Of a stretch of DNA of 28,160 bases, positions 1 through 8,370 are shown piece after piece. A program made the position numbers and the translations under genes. The notes below the pieces were generated by a model. It did no database searches. It saw only the letters and a list, made by a program, of their open reading frames with translations, and was not told where the DNA came from. The first letter of the stretch is position 1; the number at the start of each line of letters is the position of its first letter. The stretch comes from Chara braunii (lineage: Eukaryota > Streptophyta > Charophyceae > Charales > Characeae): the NCBI GenBank assembly GCA_003427395.1, contig BFEA01000501.1, positions 422,092-450,251 on the forward strand. Direction: 5' to 3'.

Positions 1-110
1 GAGAGAGTCCCCTTACCCCTAATTGAAGCTCATACTCTACACGTCCTACCCCCGTACCTAAGATCCCTCCTCTGTTTCCCAATCCTATATTCCCTTGAGC
101 ATGGTGGTGG

Positions 111-1019
111 TTGGCTATTGGGGTAGTGGAGGAAGGTGGCGTGAAGGAGATCAGTGATGGTGGATCGGTGCAAAAGGTTGAGCAGGAAGGAGTGCCTGCC
201 TCTTCTTATGCGCATGCACGTGCGCGGCCTCGCTCGCCCAATTTCTTTGTTTGTTGCCTCCCACACGTGGCTCTGCCTCTGCACTCTCCCGCACACAGCA
301 GGAACGTTTGTTTACTATCGCTCCCCCTCCTTACACTCCATCTCATGTGCTCCCTCCACCCACGTCGCTCTTCTTATGCTCACGGCTTCTTTCCAATCGC
401 TCCCACTCCCTGCAGCGCATCTCCCATGCTCCCTCCACCCACCTACGTCTTCTTATGCGCACGTGCGCATGCCAGTGCCAACGAAGACCCGACCTCACTG
501 ACGCTCCCCTTCCGCCGCTTCCCGCTGGGAAACATTGACACGCCCGCCCACCTCCGCATGTGTCCTTTGCCTCACCTCCGCGACCGGCCCTGTTTCGCGT
601 CGGCCAACATCGACGCGCGGGGCCCTTCCCCTGTTTCCCATTGGCATCGACGCGTGCGGAGCACATTTCAGGGTTCACCCCCGTGTGTGCCGTTTGCCTC
701 AACATTGACGTGCGCGGCCCTTTCCCTGTTTCACGTTGGCATTGACGCGCACGGACCGCATTTCAGGCCTCACTCCCGCGTGTGCCGTTTGCCGCACCTA
801 CGCGAGTACCGTTTCACCTGCACGCTGGCCTGCGCGAGGGCCGCACCTCCGGTTCTGTCCCTCTGCCTGTCGCCGGGTCCGCGTCATGCCGTTTCGGGAG
901 CGCGTTCCATCCCTCGCCCTCTGGCGGGTACCGATCACCCCGACCCTTACCTCCGCCCCTTCGCTAGTTTCCACTGGGCCCGCGACTGCGTGTGTCGCTG
1001 GGACCTTTGCATCTTTTAG
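111..1019 (+). other. Unrecognised GC-rich open frame, probably non-coding
   Basis: A 302-codon frame runs here without a stop. Its translation is rich in Pro, Arg, Ser, Ala, Cys and His, and I see no domain, signal peptide or motif. The DNA is GC-rich and contains internal duplications: a 95-bp unit (compare 621-715 with 716-810) and a 79-bp offset repeat (around 339 and 418). Low stop-codon density in GC-rich repeats is enough to explain a frame this long, and overlapping frames of 115 to 121 codons are open as well. I infer no gene. Conserved reading frame in a related species or transcript evidence would change that. Confidence 0.3.
585..810. repeat. 95-bp imperfect tandem duplication
   Basis: The segment starting with GGCCCTTCCCCTGTTTC at 621 recurs at 716, and ATTTCAGG at 665 recurs at 760, both giving a period of 95 bp. 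A shorter related piece starts at 585. The copies differ at scattered positions, so the duplication is old. A second pair with CTCCCTCCACCCAC lies upstream with a 79-bp offset (near 339 and 418). Confidence 0.7.
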
Positions 1020-1430
1020 GTGTATAGAGATTTTGAACTATTTTCATGCCCTTGCTTTTTCTTCATGTCATTTGCTATCTCAATTCCATTCCTATCACTG
1101 ATTTTAGCGATGAGTTCATGTGAGATTTGACTGTGAGCTTCCAAACTTGGGTTCATTACAGCTACAAGCCTACAGCTGCTATCTCTTTGCCCCCTCTCGA
1201 TCGCCCATCCCTCAGAGACAATACCTCTGTCGTCAACAAACTGTTATACCGGGTCGAATGCGGGGACGCAACCATTCGGGTAGTATGCTTTATGTTCTAG
1301 ACAGTAAGCTTGGCAAAGGTCTTATGAAGTGGGCGATGGGCAGCCTTCTGGATGGTAGTGTCCAAAGCCAACACTCCCCCACACACCACACGCAACCCAC
1401 TCACACGTGCACTCGCACCCATGTTGGCTG

Positions 1431-1445
1431 AAGATCTTACTGATA
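1431..1445. repeat. Left target-site duplication of nested retroposon
   Basis: AAGATCTTACTGATA is identical to 1726-1740 and lies within the body of the host SINE. Confidence 0.9.
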
Positions 1446-1725
1446 GGGGGAGGTGCAGTGACTGGCCATTGCTCGCCGCTAGCACCGCCGATTTCCCCCA
1501 TCGGCAATGCCTGTCCACCCCTCGTCACCGTGATGAGGGACTGGTACAGCCTTGCTCTCGCACCACTGTGTGGTGCCAACCTACCCCGTGGGCTGGGGAG
1601 AGATCCGGGTTGGTTGGTGTTCCCCCGTACTACACATACACTAGTGAGAGGATGAGATAGATGAGCACTAGCAAGAAAAATAAGATAGATGAGAGAAGAA
1701 TATAACTTTCAAAAAAAAAAAAAAA
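1446..1725 (+). mobile_element. 280-bp poly(A) retroposon nested in a SINE
   Basis: The 15-bp sequence AAGATCTTACTGATA occurs at 1431-1445 and again, perfectly, at 1726-1740, directly after a run of A. Removing 1446-1740 restores continuity of the host SINE. This is the signature of target-primed reverse transcription: target duplication, A-tail and a defined body. The body is about 260 bp of GC-rich sequence followed by an AT-rich part with GATAGATGAG repeats. I find only imperfect matches to A and B boxes. It may be a SINE with an unfamiliar promoter, a 5'-truncated LINE end, or a retroposed transcript. The perfect target duplication indicates a fairly recent insertion. Confidence 0.85.
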
Positions 1726-1740
1726 AAGATCTTACTGATA
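1726..1740. repeat. Right target-site duplication of nested retroposon
   Basis: A perfect 15-bp copy of 1431-1445. It follows the A-tail, and the SINE body resumes immediately after it. Confidence 0.9.
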
Positions 1741-1869
1741 CCGACTGGGAGGATCCAGCTCACTATCTCAGTTGGTTGGCACCGACAGTGCCACAAGCGT
1801 GGGGATTGAACCCGCAACCTCCTGAATACCACTTGCGTGCCTAACCAATTGAGCTAGGACGCTGGATGG

Positions 1870-2730
1870 AGCCCAGATTCTTCTATCACAGGAGGAAAAG
1901 AAGAAAAAAAAAAAACTGAAAAAAGAATAGCAAGCTACTGAGGGCTGTACCAACCCACAGGGGGCCAGGAAAAAGGGCATTTCAAGCTCTAAACTACTAG
2001 CAGTGTATCTACCTGTGTTCTACCAGAAGATTCATCTCATTTTGCACATTTGGTCAGTAAGTTCTACAAGTACGTTTTTGTTTTCTTTTCTTGTTTTTTT
2101 TTTTTCTTTTTCTTTTCTTGTTTTTTTTTCTTTTTCTTTTCTTTTCTTAGTAAGTCCTGCCAACGAGGCAGGGCAGTCCGTTCTAGATTTCCTTACTTGG
2201 GCGCAGCAAACAGCAGAATGCTTCTATACTGTATTTTTGGGAAGATCCAGTAGAAGAGAAAAAAACAAAAGCGGAAAAGACCCAGACCCAAATCGCCGGC
2301 CCCCAGTTTGCAACGGGAAAAAACTATATCCCTCAAAAGGGGAACAATGGACCGCGCCCTATACTAAATTGCAACCACCTTGACAAGATAACCTGCCCTA
2401 CCACCGGTCTTAGGGAGGACTGCGACCGGACCCTATTTTCTGCTGTCGGAGACCCCAAACGAACCCGTCCTAGCGAAGTTGTACTGCACGACCTTCCCGA
2501 AAATAGAAAGAAATGAAAGGACGAAAATGGAACCCACACACGCACAGCCTGCTGGCTGCAAACTGTCAAAATCCATGGTCATCTTTATACGAAGGGAACA
2601 GATCTACATCCACATCGTCAAAATATGCATGGTGCCACCAGTCCGGTGCTCCCAGACACACCTGGTTGGTGGAACCATTCAGATGCAATGGCTCGGGTGT
2701 ATCTCAGACAATACAAATAATTTTGGGTGT
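1870..2730. other. Unresolved stretch with polypyrimidine tract
   Basis: A pyrimidine-only (T/C) tract dominates about 2,068-2,149. The rest has mixed composition. Short open frames exist, but none shows a domain or codon pattern I trust. Nothing else is recognised. Confidence 0.5.
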
Positions 2731-2736
2731 ATCACA

Positions 2737-2912
2737 CAGATCTTTTCCCGTAAATAAATGACTCTCTTGTCATGATGCCCTCTCCCCTTCGTTATGTCTG
2801 AGTAACAGAAAATGCAGCTCATCACAGATCTCTTCCTGTAAGCCAATGACTCTCCTCTGATGATGTCCTCCCCCTTTCCTCGTGTCAAGGAGAGCAGAAA
2901 CTCCAACTTGCT
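2737..2912. repeat. 88-bp imperfect tandem duplication
   Basis: CAGATCTTTTCCCGTAA at 2737 and CAGATCTCTTCCTGTAA at 2825 begin two units of about 88 bp. Both continue through AATGACTCTC and a CCTC-rich part. On the minus strand both units keep similar peptides in different frames (for example GGGHHQRRVIGLQEEI and GRGHHDKRVIYLREKI). That could be a trace of coding sequence or simply the repeat itself. Confidence 0.7.
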
Positions 2913-4543
2913 TGAGGAAGTCAACTGGCATCATCTCCGCCATCTGCTGTCGACAGCCACCTTTGTCTGAAAATATGATTGGAAAAACGGTTGGTGCTAT
3001 GATGGGTGCTGTGCATGCCATCAGCACAGATGATACACACATCTTGCATTGGTTAGCACACAGTTGCTCATTCTAGAGAGTAGTAGCCTATGGCCTTCAC
3101 TACAGCACCTGCAATTCTTGATACGGTATGCTTGAAGGAGCCACAGTCGAAAATGTGATATCGTGTTATGCTGACTGCTGTTGTATCTGCTTCCCAAGTT
3201 CCCAACGTTCCTTGGTTATGAAGGGCATACTCACACCGGGACCAGGTGCATTTTTTGAATATGCCCTAACCTTTTATATGATAGTCTGGTTTTCCTTCCT
3301 GGTCATTAGTACAAAAGTGGTCATTGATCAACCAATGGTGAAGCGGGCAGCAACAGCCTCTGCCAATGTGGAACTACACTGCAGTAGGCTGCCCTACTCA
3401 AATGACCATTCCAAGTGTTGCTTTGGCATGTGGTGACACTTGTTCAGTTCTGTCTAGCTGAGGCATTTCCTCATTGGGTGTCTTTGCCATAGCACTTAGT
3501 AGGAAAAGTGCTTCTGATTGTTGTTTATGCCTTCACTACAGCTGTTGATCAATGGCTGAAATTGTGTGCAAGTTACTTCACAACCTTGGGCAAAACTTGT
3601 TCATATGCCAGCTCCCGCTGCTGCCATTTGATGTTGGACGACTCACCACTCTAGGCCCCTAGGGCAGTCTCCCTCTGCAAGCTCTGGGGAGTGCAGACAC
3701 TGTCTGTGCTGTCCATCACACTTGTTTGAGTTACGTGTACCAGCTGAAACGCTCCTTGACTTCGATTTCATGGTATTTGATTCTAACTTCTGCAGTGCCT
3801 TCAAACTGACAGCACCAGCCAGGTGTGACACAGCCATTGTCTGCGGACAGGAGTGATGGGATCAACCAGGCAGTGCACAAGCATGGCAATTGTTGCCAGG
3901 ACTCAGTGGTTAGAAATCCGGTCAATAAATTCGCACAGAATGACTCAGTGGTTAGAAATCCGGTCAATCAATTCGCACAGAATGACAAGGACAACTGCCC
4001 CATGAGTCATGTCTGCAACTTCTTTCCATTCTTCAACTGCCCTTTCCGCCAGGGGTAGGCAATATCTGCTTTCTTTTCCCATTTGTCAATCTCTGTTCCA
4101 TGAAAGGGTACAAGAAGAGAGAGGGGCGTACGAGAGAGATGGCTGGGTGAGGGATGGTCTCTCATGGTTATTTTGAAGAGGGAAGTAGCCGGAAATGTTG
4201 TCCTCCTGGTGTGCCTCTCCCCTCCATTTATGTGAAGGGGGGAGGTTGTCGTAGGAAGGAGAGACTCTCAGGACTATCCGAGGGTCTTAAGCAGCTGGGA
4301 GAAGGGGCTCTGTCGCAATAATGTCCGGACATGGGGTTCCATGGTGACGTCCAAAAGGGGATACCATAAGAAGATATTATTTTAGATTGAAGAAGATGAC
4401 ATGATCATTAATATCATGGTGCTATCAACTTCCACACCGCACCTCCCTCAACTCCACACTATTGACGCCAAGGCGACCCAAGCGCCCCCTTTCTCCTCGT
4501 TTCCGTCCCAGAGGCCTTAGCAACAAACCTTCGGACTTGAAAG
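2913..4543. other. Unresolved intergenic stretch
   Basis: No rRNA, tRNA or transposon domain is recognised. The phrase CTTCACTACAGC occurs twice (near 3,093 and 3,531). A minus-strand frame of 90 codons at 2,770-3,042 has an ordinary-looking composition but no recognised domain. Apart from the 42-bp tandem pair at 3,900-3,983, I see nothing else. Confidence 0.5.
3900..3983. repeat. 42-bp tandem duplication, two near-identical units
   Basis: Units at 3900-3941 and 3942-3983 begin GACTCAGTGGTTAGAAATCC and differ at one base (AATAAATT against AATCAATT). The near identity indicates a recent duplication or conversion. The period is 14 codons, so it keeps the minus-strand frame open, but there is no other evidence of coding. 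Confidence 0.95.
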
Positions 4544-4745
<202 letters not shown>

Positions 4746-4829
4746 GAGGTTAGAGCAGGGGGGAGTTCACGGACACAGGCATATGTCCCCCGACCCCCCC
4801 CAAAAAAAGAAAACAAGAAAACAAAACGT

Positions 4830-4900
4830 TCACGTTCGCCAGATTTTCATGCCCGAACGTGTTCGCGTTCGCCGCAGAACACGAATGTTGTGCAACACAG
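4830..4900 (+). mobile_element. Orphan right end of a hAT-like MITE
   Basis: The stretch with CGTTCACGTTCG, GATTTT and CCGAACGTG, ending GTGCAACACAG at 4900, follows the same plan as the right ends of the MITEs at 4914-5289 and 6739-7119. Its last bases resemble the end of the 7470-8198 element (GTGCAACCCAG). I could not find a left end or a matching target duplication upstream, so this may be a truncated copy, or one whose left part was replaced by the microsatellite. Confidence 0.55.
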
Positions 4901-4913
4901 TTTATATCTACAA

Positions 4914-5289
4914 CTGCGTAGCACACCGAACATGTTTGGTGCCCCCCTGAGTATCCGAACATGTTCAAACGCTCGGCCGAGCGGGAACTGAACATGTTCG
5001 GTGCCCCCCTGAGTATCCGAACATGTTCAAACGCTTGACCGAGCGGGAACTGAACATGTTCGACCGAATGCAAAAAAAAAAAAAAAAAAAAAAAAAAAAG
5101 AATAAAATACCCCCAGTTTCCCAAAGAGTGATGGGTAATGCGCCCGAGCGTCCTCAAACCGTATATACAAAAAACAAAATATAATAATAATAATAAAAAT
5201 GTTCGGGTTCGGTCGATTTTAACCTCACGTTCGGGCTCAGTACCAAGCGTTCAAGTTCGGTCATCGAACTCGAACGCGATGCTATGCAG
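4914..5289. mobile_element. hAT-like MITE, copy A (376 bp)
   Basis: The ends are inverted: CTGCGTAGCA on the left and, on the opposite strand, CTGCATAGCA at the right end (5280-5289). The element is flanked by an 8-bp target duplication, ATCTACAA (4906-4913) and ATCTACAG (5290-5297), with one mismatch. Eight-base duplications and short imperfect inverted ends are typical of the hAT superfamily. There is no coding capacity. The left part carries the palindrome GAACATGTT(C/T) at 4928, 4957, 4990, 5019 and 5052, which forms a 62-bp tandem duplication. The middle has an A29-like run and (AAT)n. The right part has repeated CGTTCGGG/GTTCGGTC motifs. It inserted only a few bases from the end of an older relative at 4900. 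Confidence 0.85.
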
Positions 5290-5336
5290 ATCTACAGCAT
5301 TTTATTTTATTTTTAGGGGGAAAACCTTATTTTGCG

Positions 5337-5430
5337 CAGAGCCGGATTTCCCTATATCCGGAATTAGTCCGGATTTTTCATCCGGATTCAAAAATCCATA
5401 TAAAATGGGTGTGTCGGGTATCCGGCTTTG
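5337..5430. repeat. Short inverted-ended element rich in TCCGG (94 bp)
   Basis: CAGAGCCGGAT at 5337-5347 faces ATCCGGCTTTG at 5420-5430. The two are reverse complements with one mismatch. Several TCCGGA motifs lie between them. The CARAG-type ends resemble hAT termini, but I find no convincing flanking duplication. It could be a very small MITE or a simple palindromic repeat. Confidence 0.45.
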
Positions 5431-5439
5431 CTACGTTCC

Positions 5440-6738
5440 CATTTGACGTTGTACCATTGAGTTTGCCCTGAAAATTGTTAACACTACGAAATTGTAAAGA
5501 TCATGAGAGCACCCCCTTTGCCTCCACCTTCTACTTGAGGGAAATGAGAGGGGGTTGTTTTCATGATATTCACCACTTCACAATTTTTCGGGGTAGTTAA
5601 AATCAAGAATAGTGAAGTGGTGAAGATCACGAAAAAATCCCCTCCCTCTCTCAAAGTTTCGTCGTTGAGCTTGCTCTAAAATCTTGAAAATTATGAAGTA
5701 TAAAGATATTGAAATCCAAGAAAGCACTTCGCTCTCTTTAATTTCGGTTTCATCTTGCCTTTAAAGTCACAAAAACATGATCTTAACCAATTAACTATTT
5801 TCACTGCCACGAGAATAATAAAAATCACGCAGTGGTGAAAATCGTGAAAGCACTCTCTTTCTTCCATCGTGCAAGGGAACGCAGAGGGATGTAGGAATGC
5901 TTTCATAATCTTTGTCACTTTACGATTTTTGGAGCAAGTTGAACAGTGAGACTTGGAAGGAGGGGGGAGGTGGTTTCATCTTCTTCAACATCTTTTGATT
6001 TTCAAGATCTGCACTATCCTGTAAATCGTGAAAATAGTCAAATAGTGAAGATCGTGGAATATCTCATTCCTTCCCCCCAAGTTCCACTGTGGAATAGGGC
6101 AGTGAAAATCACGAACATCATGAAGTGATGAAGATCATCAAACTTGAACCCCCCTTCCCTTCCTCCAAGTTTTGCTATTGAACTTACCCATAAAACCTGA
6201 AATTGTGAAGTGGTTTACCACTTCACAATTTTTAGGTTAGTGAAATAATGAAAATCATGAAGTTCATGAACATACCCTCCCCAGTTCTCAAAGTTTCGAT
6301 GTTCAGCTTGTTTCGAAAATTGTGAAAATCATGAATGAGTAAAGATCACAAAGCCCATGGAAGCACCCTCCCTCCCTCCAAGTTTTGATGTTAAGCTTAC
6401 CCAGGTCGTGAAAATAAGAAATTGGTGAAGATTATGAAAATACTTCCTTCACTCTCCTTGAAAGTTTCGTTTTCCAGGTTGCTCTAAAATTGTGAAATTA
6501 GAAAAGGTGAAGGTCATGGAATCACCACCCCTTCCTCAAGGTTTCATTTTTAGAAATGCGGTAAAAATCATAAAAACCGTGAAATAGTGAAGATCGCAAA
6601 ACCCTTAAGACCATCCGATCTTCCTCCAAATTTCGCCGTTAAGCTTGCCTTGAACATCTTGAAGTGGTGAAAATTGTGAAGCTCCTGAAAACATATCTCC
6701 CTCCCTCAAAGGTTTACAATTAAGGTTGTTGTGAAAAC
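5440..6738. repeat. Degenerate satellite-like tandem array, part 1
   Basis: A diverged unit recurs with elements such as GTTGAGCTTGCTCTAAAA, a GTGAAAATCATGAAG-type core and CACCCTCCCTCCCTCCAAG. Starts of the GAGCTTGCTC-like element fall near 5457, 5665, 6176, 6299, 6388, 6469 and 6650, giving variable spacing of about 80-120 bp or multiples of that. Some stretches run in inverted orientation. No gene is visible. The array continues after the MITEs at 6739-7119 and 7470-8198, so those elements inserted into it. Confidence 0.75.
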
Positions 6739-6895
6739 CTATGTAGCACACCGAATATGTTCGGCGCCCGGCCGAGGAGCCGAACATGTTCGGACGCTCG
6801 ACCGAGCAGGAACCGAACATGTTCGGCCGAGCGCAAATCAGGAGGTTGCAGAGCGCATCCTCGTGTGTGTGTGGTGTGTGTGGTGTGTGTGTGTG

Positions 6896-6928
<33 letters not shown>

Positions 6929-7119
6929 TGTGTATGTGTGTGTACATGTTCAGGAGTGATGAGCGATGCCGTAGGGCCCCCCCAACCCCTATATATATGG
7001 AAAAAAAATAAAAAATAAAAAATTTAAAAACGTTCGAGCTCGGTCGATTTTGGGCCACGTTCGGGCTCGGTACCGAGCGTTCGGGTTCAGTCACCGGGCC
7101 CGAACTTGATGCTACGTGG
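6739..7119. mobile_element. hAT-like MITE, copy B (381 bp)
   Basis: Flanked by a perfect 8-bp target duplication, GTGAAAAC (6731-6738 and 7120-7127). The left end CTATGTAGCACACCG pairs with the right end GATGCTACGTGG, read on the opposite strand as CCACGTAGCATC. Palindromes GAATATGTTC (6753), GAACATGTTC (6782) and GAACATGTTC (6815) keep the same 29/33-bp spacing as copy A. The right part shares CGTTCGGGCTCGGTACCGAG with copy A. The middle contains a (GT)n microsatellite (about 6862-6945) where copy A has an A-run. It cannot encode a transposase. It sits in the satellite-like array, whose GTGAAAAC motif supplied the target. Confidence 0.92.
6862..6945. repeat. (GT)n microsatellite inside MITE copy B
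   Basis: GT repeats interrupted by GG and TATG. Copy A lacks them at the equivalent place, so the tract expanded after the copies separated. Confidence 0.9.
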
Positions 7120-7127
7120 GTGAAAAC

Positions 7128-7461
7128 CATAAAAATATGACATTAACCACTTGTTGATTTTCAGTGGTCTGAAAATCATAAATATTATGAAGTGGAAATA
7201 ATCATAAAAGCACGTGTCCTCCTTGACTGAAGGTGGAACATGGAAGGAGAGAGCAGTGTTTTCTTGATTTCCACCGCTTCACAGTTTTTCTAATTCATTG
7301 GACATGTGGCAAGTTCAATGACAAACCTTGGAGGGAGGGATCAATAATTTAATGATTTTTACCACCTCAAAATTTTTATGATTTTCACTGTTTTGAAAAT
7401 CTTAAACATTGTGAGATGGTGAAGATTATAAAAGCATCCCCACTCGCCCTCGAGTAGGGAA
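7128..7461. repeat. Degenerate satellite-like tandem array, part 2
   Basis: Sequence of the same type as 5440-6738 (GTGGTCTGAAAATCATAAAT, CCACCTCAAAATTTTTATG, GTGAGATGGTGAAGATTAT) lies between two MITEs, partly in inverted orientation. No gene is seen. Confidence 0.7.
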
Positions 7462-7469
7462 GTAAAAAT

Positions 7470-8198
7470 CTGGGTAGCACACCGTACGCGTACGTATTCC
7501 AGCGTACTCGTACAAACCCAAAATCGCGCGTACTCGTACGTAAAAAAAAATAAAAAAATCCAAAAACTCTGAAACAAAAGTATGTTGTGCAGAGTAATGA
7601 TGCAAACAACATTTGCCTGGGAGTCATACCCGAATTTCCAACCAATCTTGATTTAAAAATACACAACCTTAAAGAAAACTTTATAATAATAATAATAATA
7701 AATTGTTTTTAAATTGTTTTTTAATTATTATGATAATATTACTTTTTTTTTAGTTTTTAATTTCTTACTCGAGATTGATTGGGAATTCGGGGATAAATCC
7801 CAGGCAGAATTTGTTTGTATCATGGTTCTGCATAACATATATTTGTTACAAAAGTTTGTTTTTATTTTTTCTGTTTTTTTCCTAATTTTTTTAATTTTTA
7901 TTTCAATTTATTTATGTTTTGTATCTTTGATTTTTCGCTCGAGTTTCGTACAGAATTTGGCAATGAGTATCAGGCAAAAGTTGTTTGAAATATAATTTTT
8001 CATAACATAATTTGTTTTTAGATTTTTTTGATGATTTGTTTTTTTTTTTTTTTTTTTTTACGTATTCCCATGTATCGGAGTACGTGTACGAGCGTACGTG
8101 CCGCGTACAGGAATACGTGTACGCGCGTACGTGCAACGTACAGGAATACGTGTACGCGTGTACGCGCAACCCGCGTACACGTACGCCGTGCAACCCAG
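7470..8198. mobile_element. hAT-like MITE, copy C (729 bp), divergent subfamily
   Basis: Flanked by a perfect 8-bp duplication, GTAAAAAT (7462-7469 and 8199-8206). The left end CTGGGTAGCACACCGTACG pairs with the right end, read on the opposite strand as CTGGGTTGCACGGCGTACG. The GTAGCACACCG start is shared with copies A and B, but the subterminal palindrome is GTACGTGTAC/GTACGCGTAC instead of GAACATGTTC. On the right side these form 33-bp tandem units starting at 8072, 8105 and 8138. The AT-rich interior holds an imperfect inverted repeat and a third copy of it. No transposase frame is present, so mobilisation would depend on an enzyme encoded elsewhere. Confidence 0.92.
7580..7840. repeat. 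Internal inverted repeat of MITE copy C
   Basis: About 75 bp at 7580-7654 is the imperfect reverse complement of 7767-7840. Shared blocks read CTGGGA, CCGAAT and CCAAYCAATCT on the left strand. A third copy, in the same orientation as the right arm, lies at about 7936-8009 (CTCGAGTTTCG and CATAACATAA). The arms could fold into a hairpin if transcribed. Confidence 0.75.
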
Positions 8199-8206
8199 GT
8201 AAAAAT

Positions 8207-8370
8207 GATGAACAACAGTTACAACTTACAACATGAAGTTATAAAAATTACAAAGCCTTCACTCCCTCCCTCCATAGTCGTTGTTGAACTTACCTCGTAA
8301 ATTGTAGACATCACGAAATCACGAAAGTGATGATTATGAAAGCACCCTCTCCTTCTATACTCTAGTTGTG
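8207..8370. repeat. Degenerate satellite-like tandem array, part 3
   Basis: The array resumes after MITE copy C with GTTGTTGAACTTACCTCG and CACGAAAGTGATGATTATGA, and ends near the AT-rich sequence at about 8370. Confidence 0.65.

Larger units (their letters stand above)
1130..1860 (-). mobile_element. tRNA-derived SINE, minus strand, split by a later insertion
   Basis: Read on the minus strand, the head has a perfect pol III A box (TAGCTCAATTG, complement of 1846-1856) and B box (GTTCAATCC, complement of 1803-1811). The body then runs toward lower coordinates. It matches the SINE at 25,404-25,904 over the tRNA-like head and the following stretch around CGGTATCAGTA. After the interruption at 1446-1740 it matches again around GTGGGTTGCGTGTGGTGTGT (complement of roughly 1380-1410). 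Weaker similarity continues to about 1150. So the same SINE family occurs here with another retroposon inside it. I could not define its own target duplication or its exact 3' end. Confidence 0.8.

Noticed and set aside
111-1019. 302-codon open frame as a real gene
   Set aside because: Repeat-rich GC DNA, no domain, several overlapping frames equally open, and no splice or start context I can support.
1640-1705. GATAGATGAG motif shared with 23,262-23,275 as evidence of a common element
   Set aside because: The shared stretch is too short and simple to support common origin.
1803-1856. Minus-strand tRNA gene
   Set aside because: Same reason: it is the head of a SINE shared with the 25.4-kb copy.
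4928-5061. GAACATGTTC palindromes as steroid-receptor-type response elements
   Set aside because: They occur only inside the MITEs at regular spacing. Transposase-binding repeats explain them better, and the host looks like a green plant.
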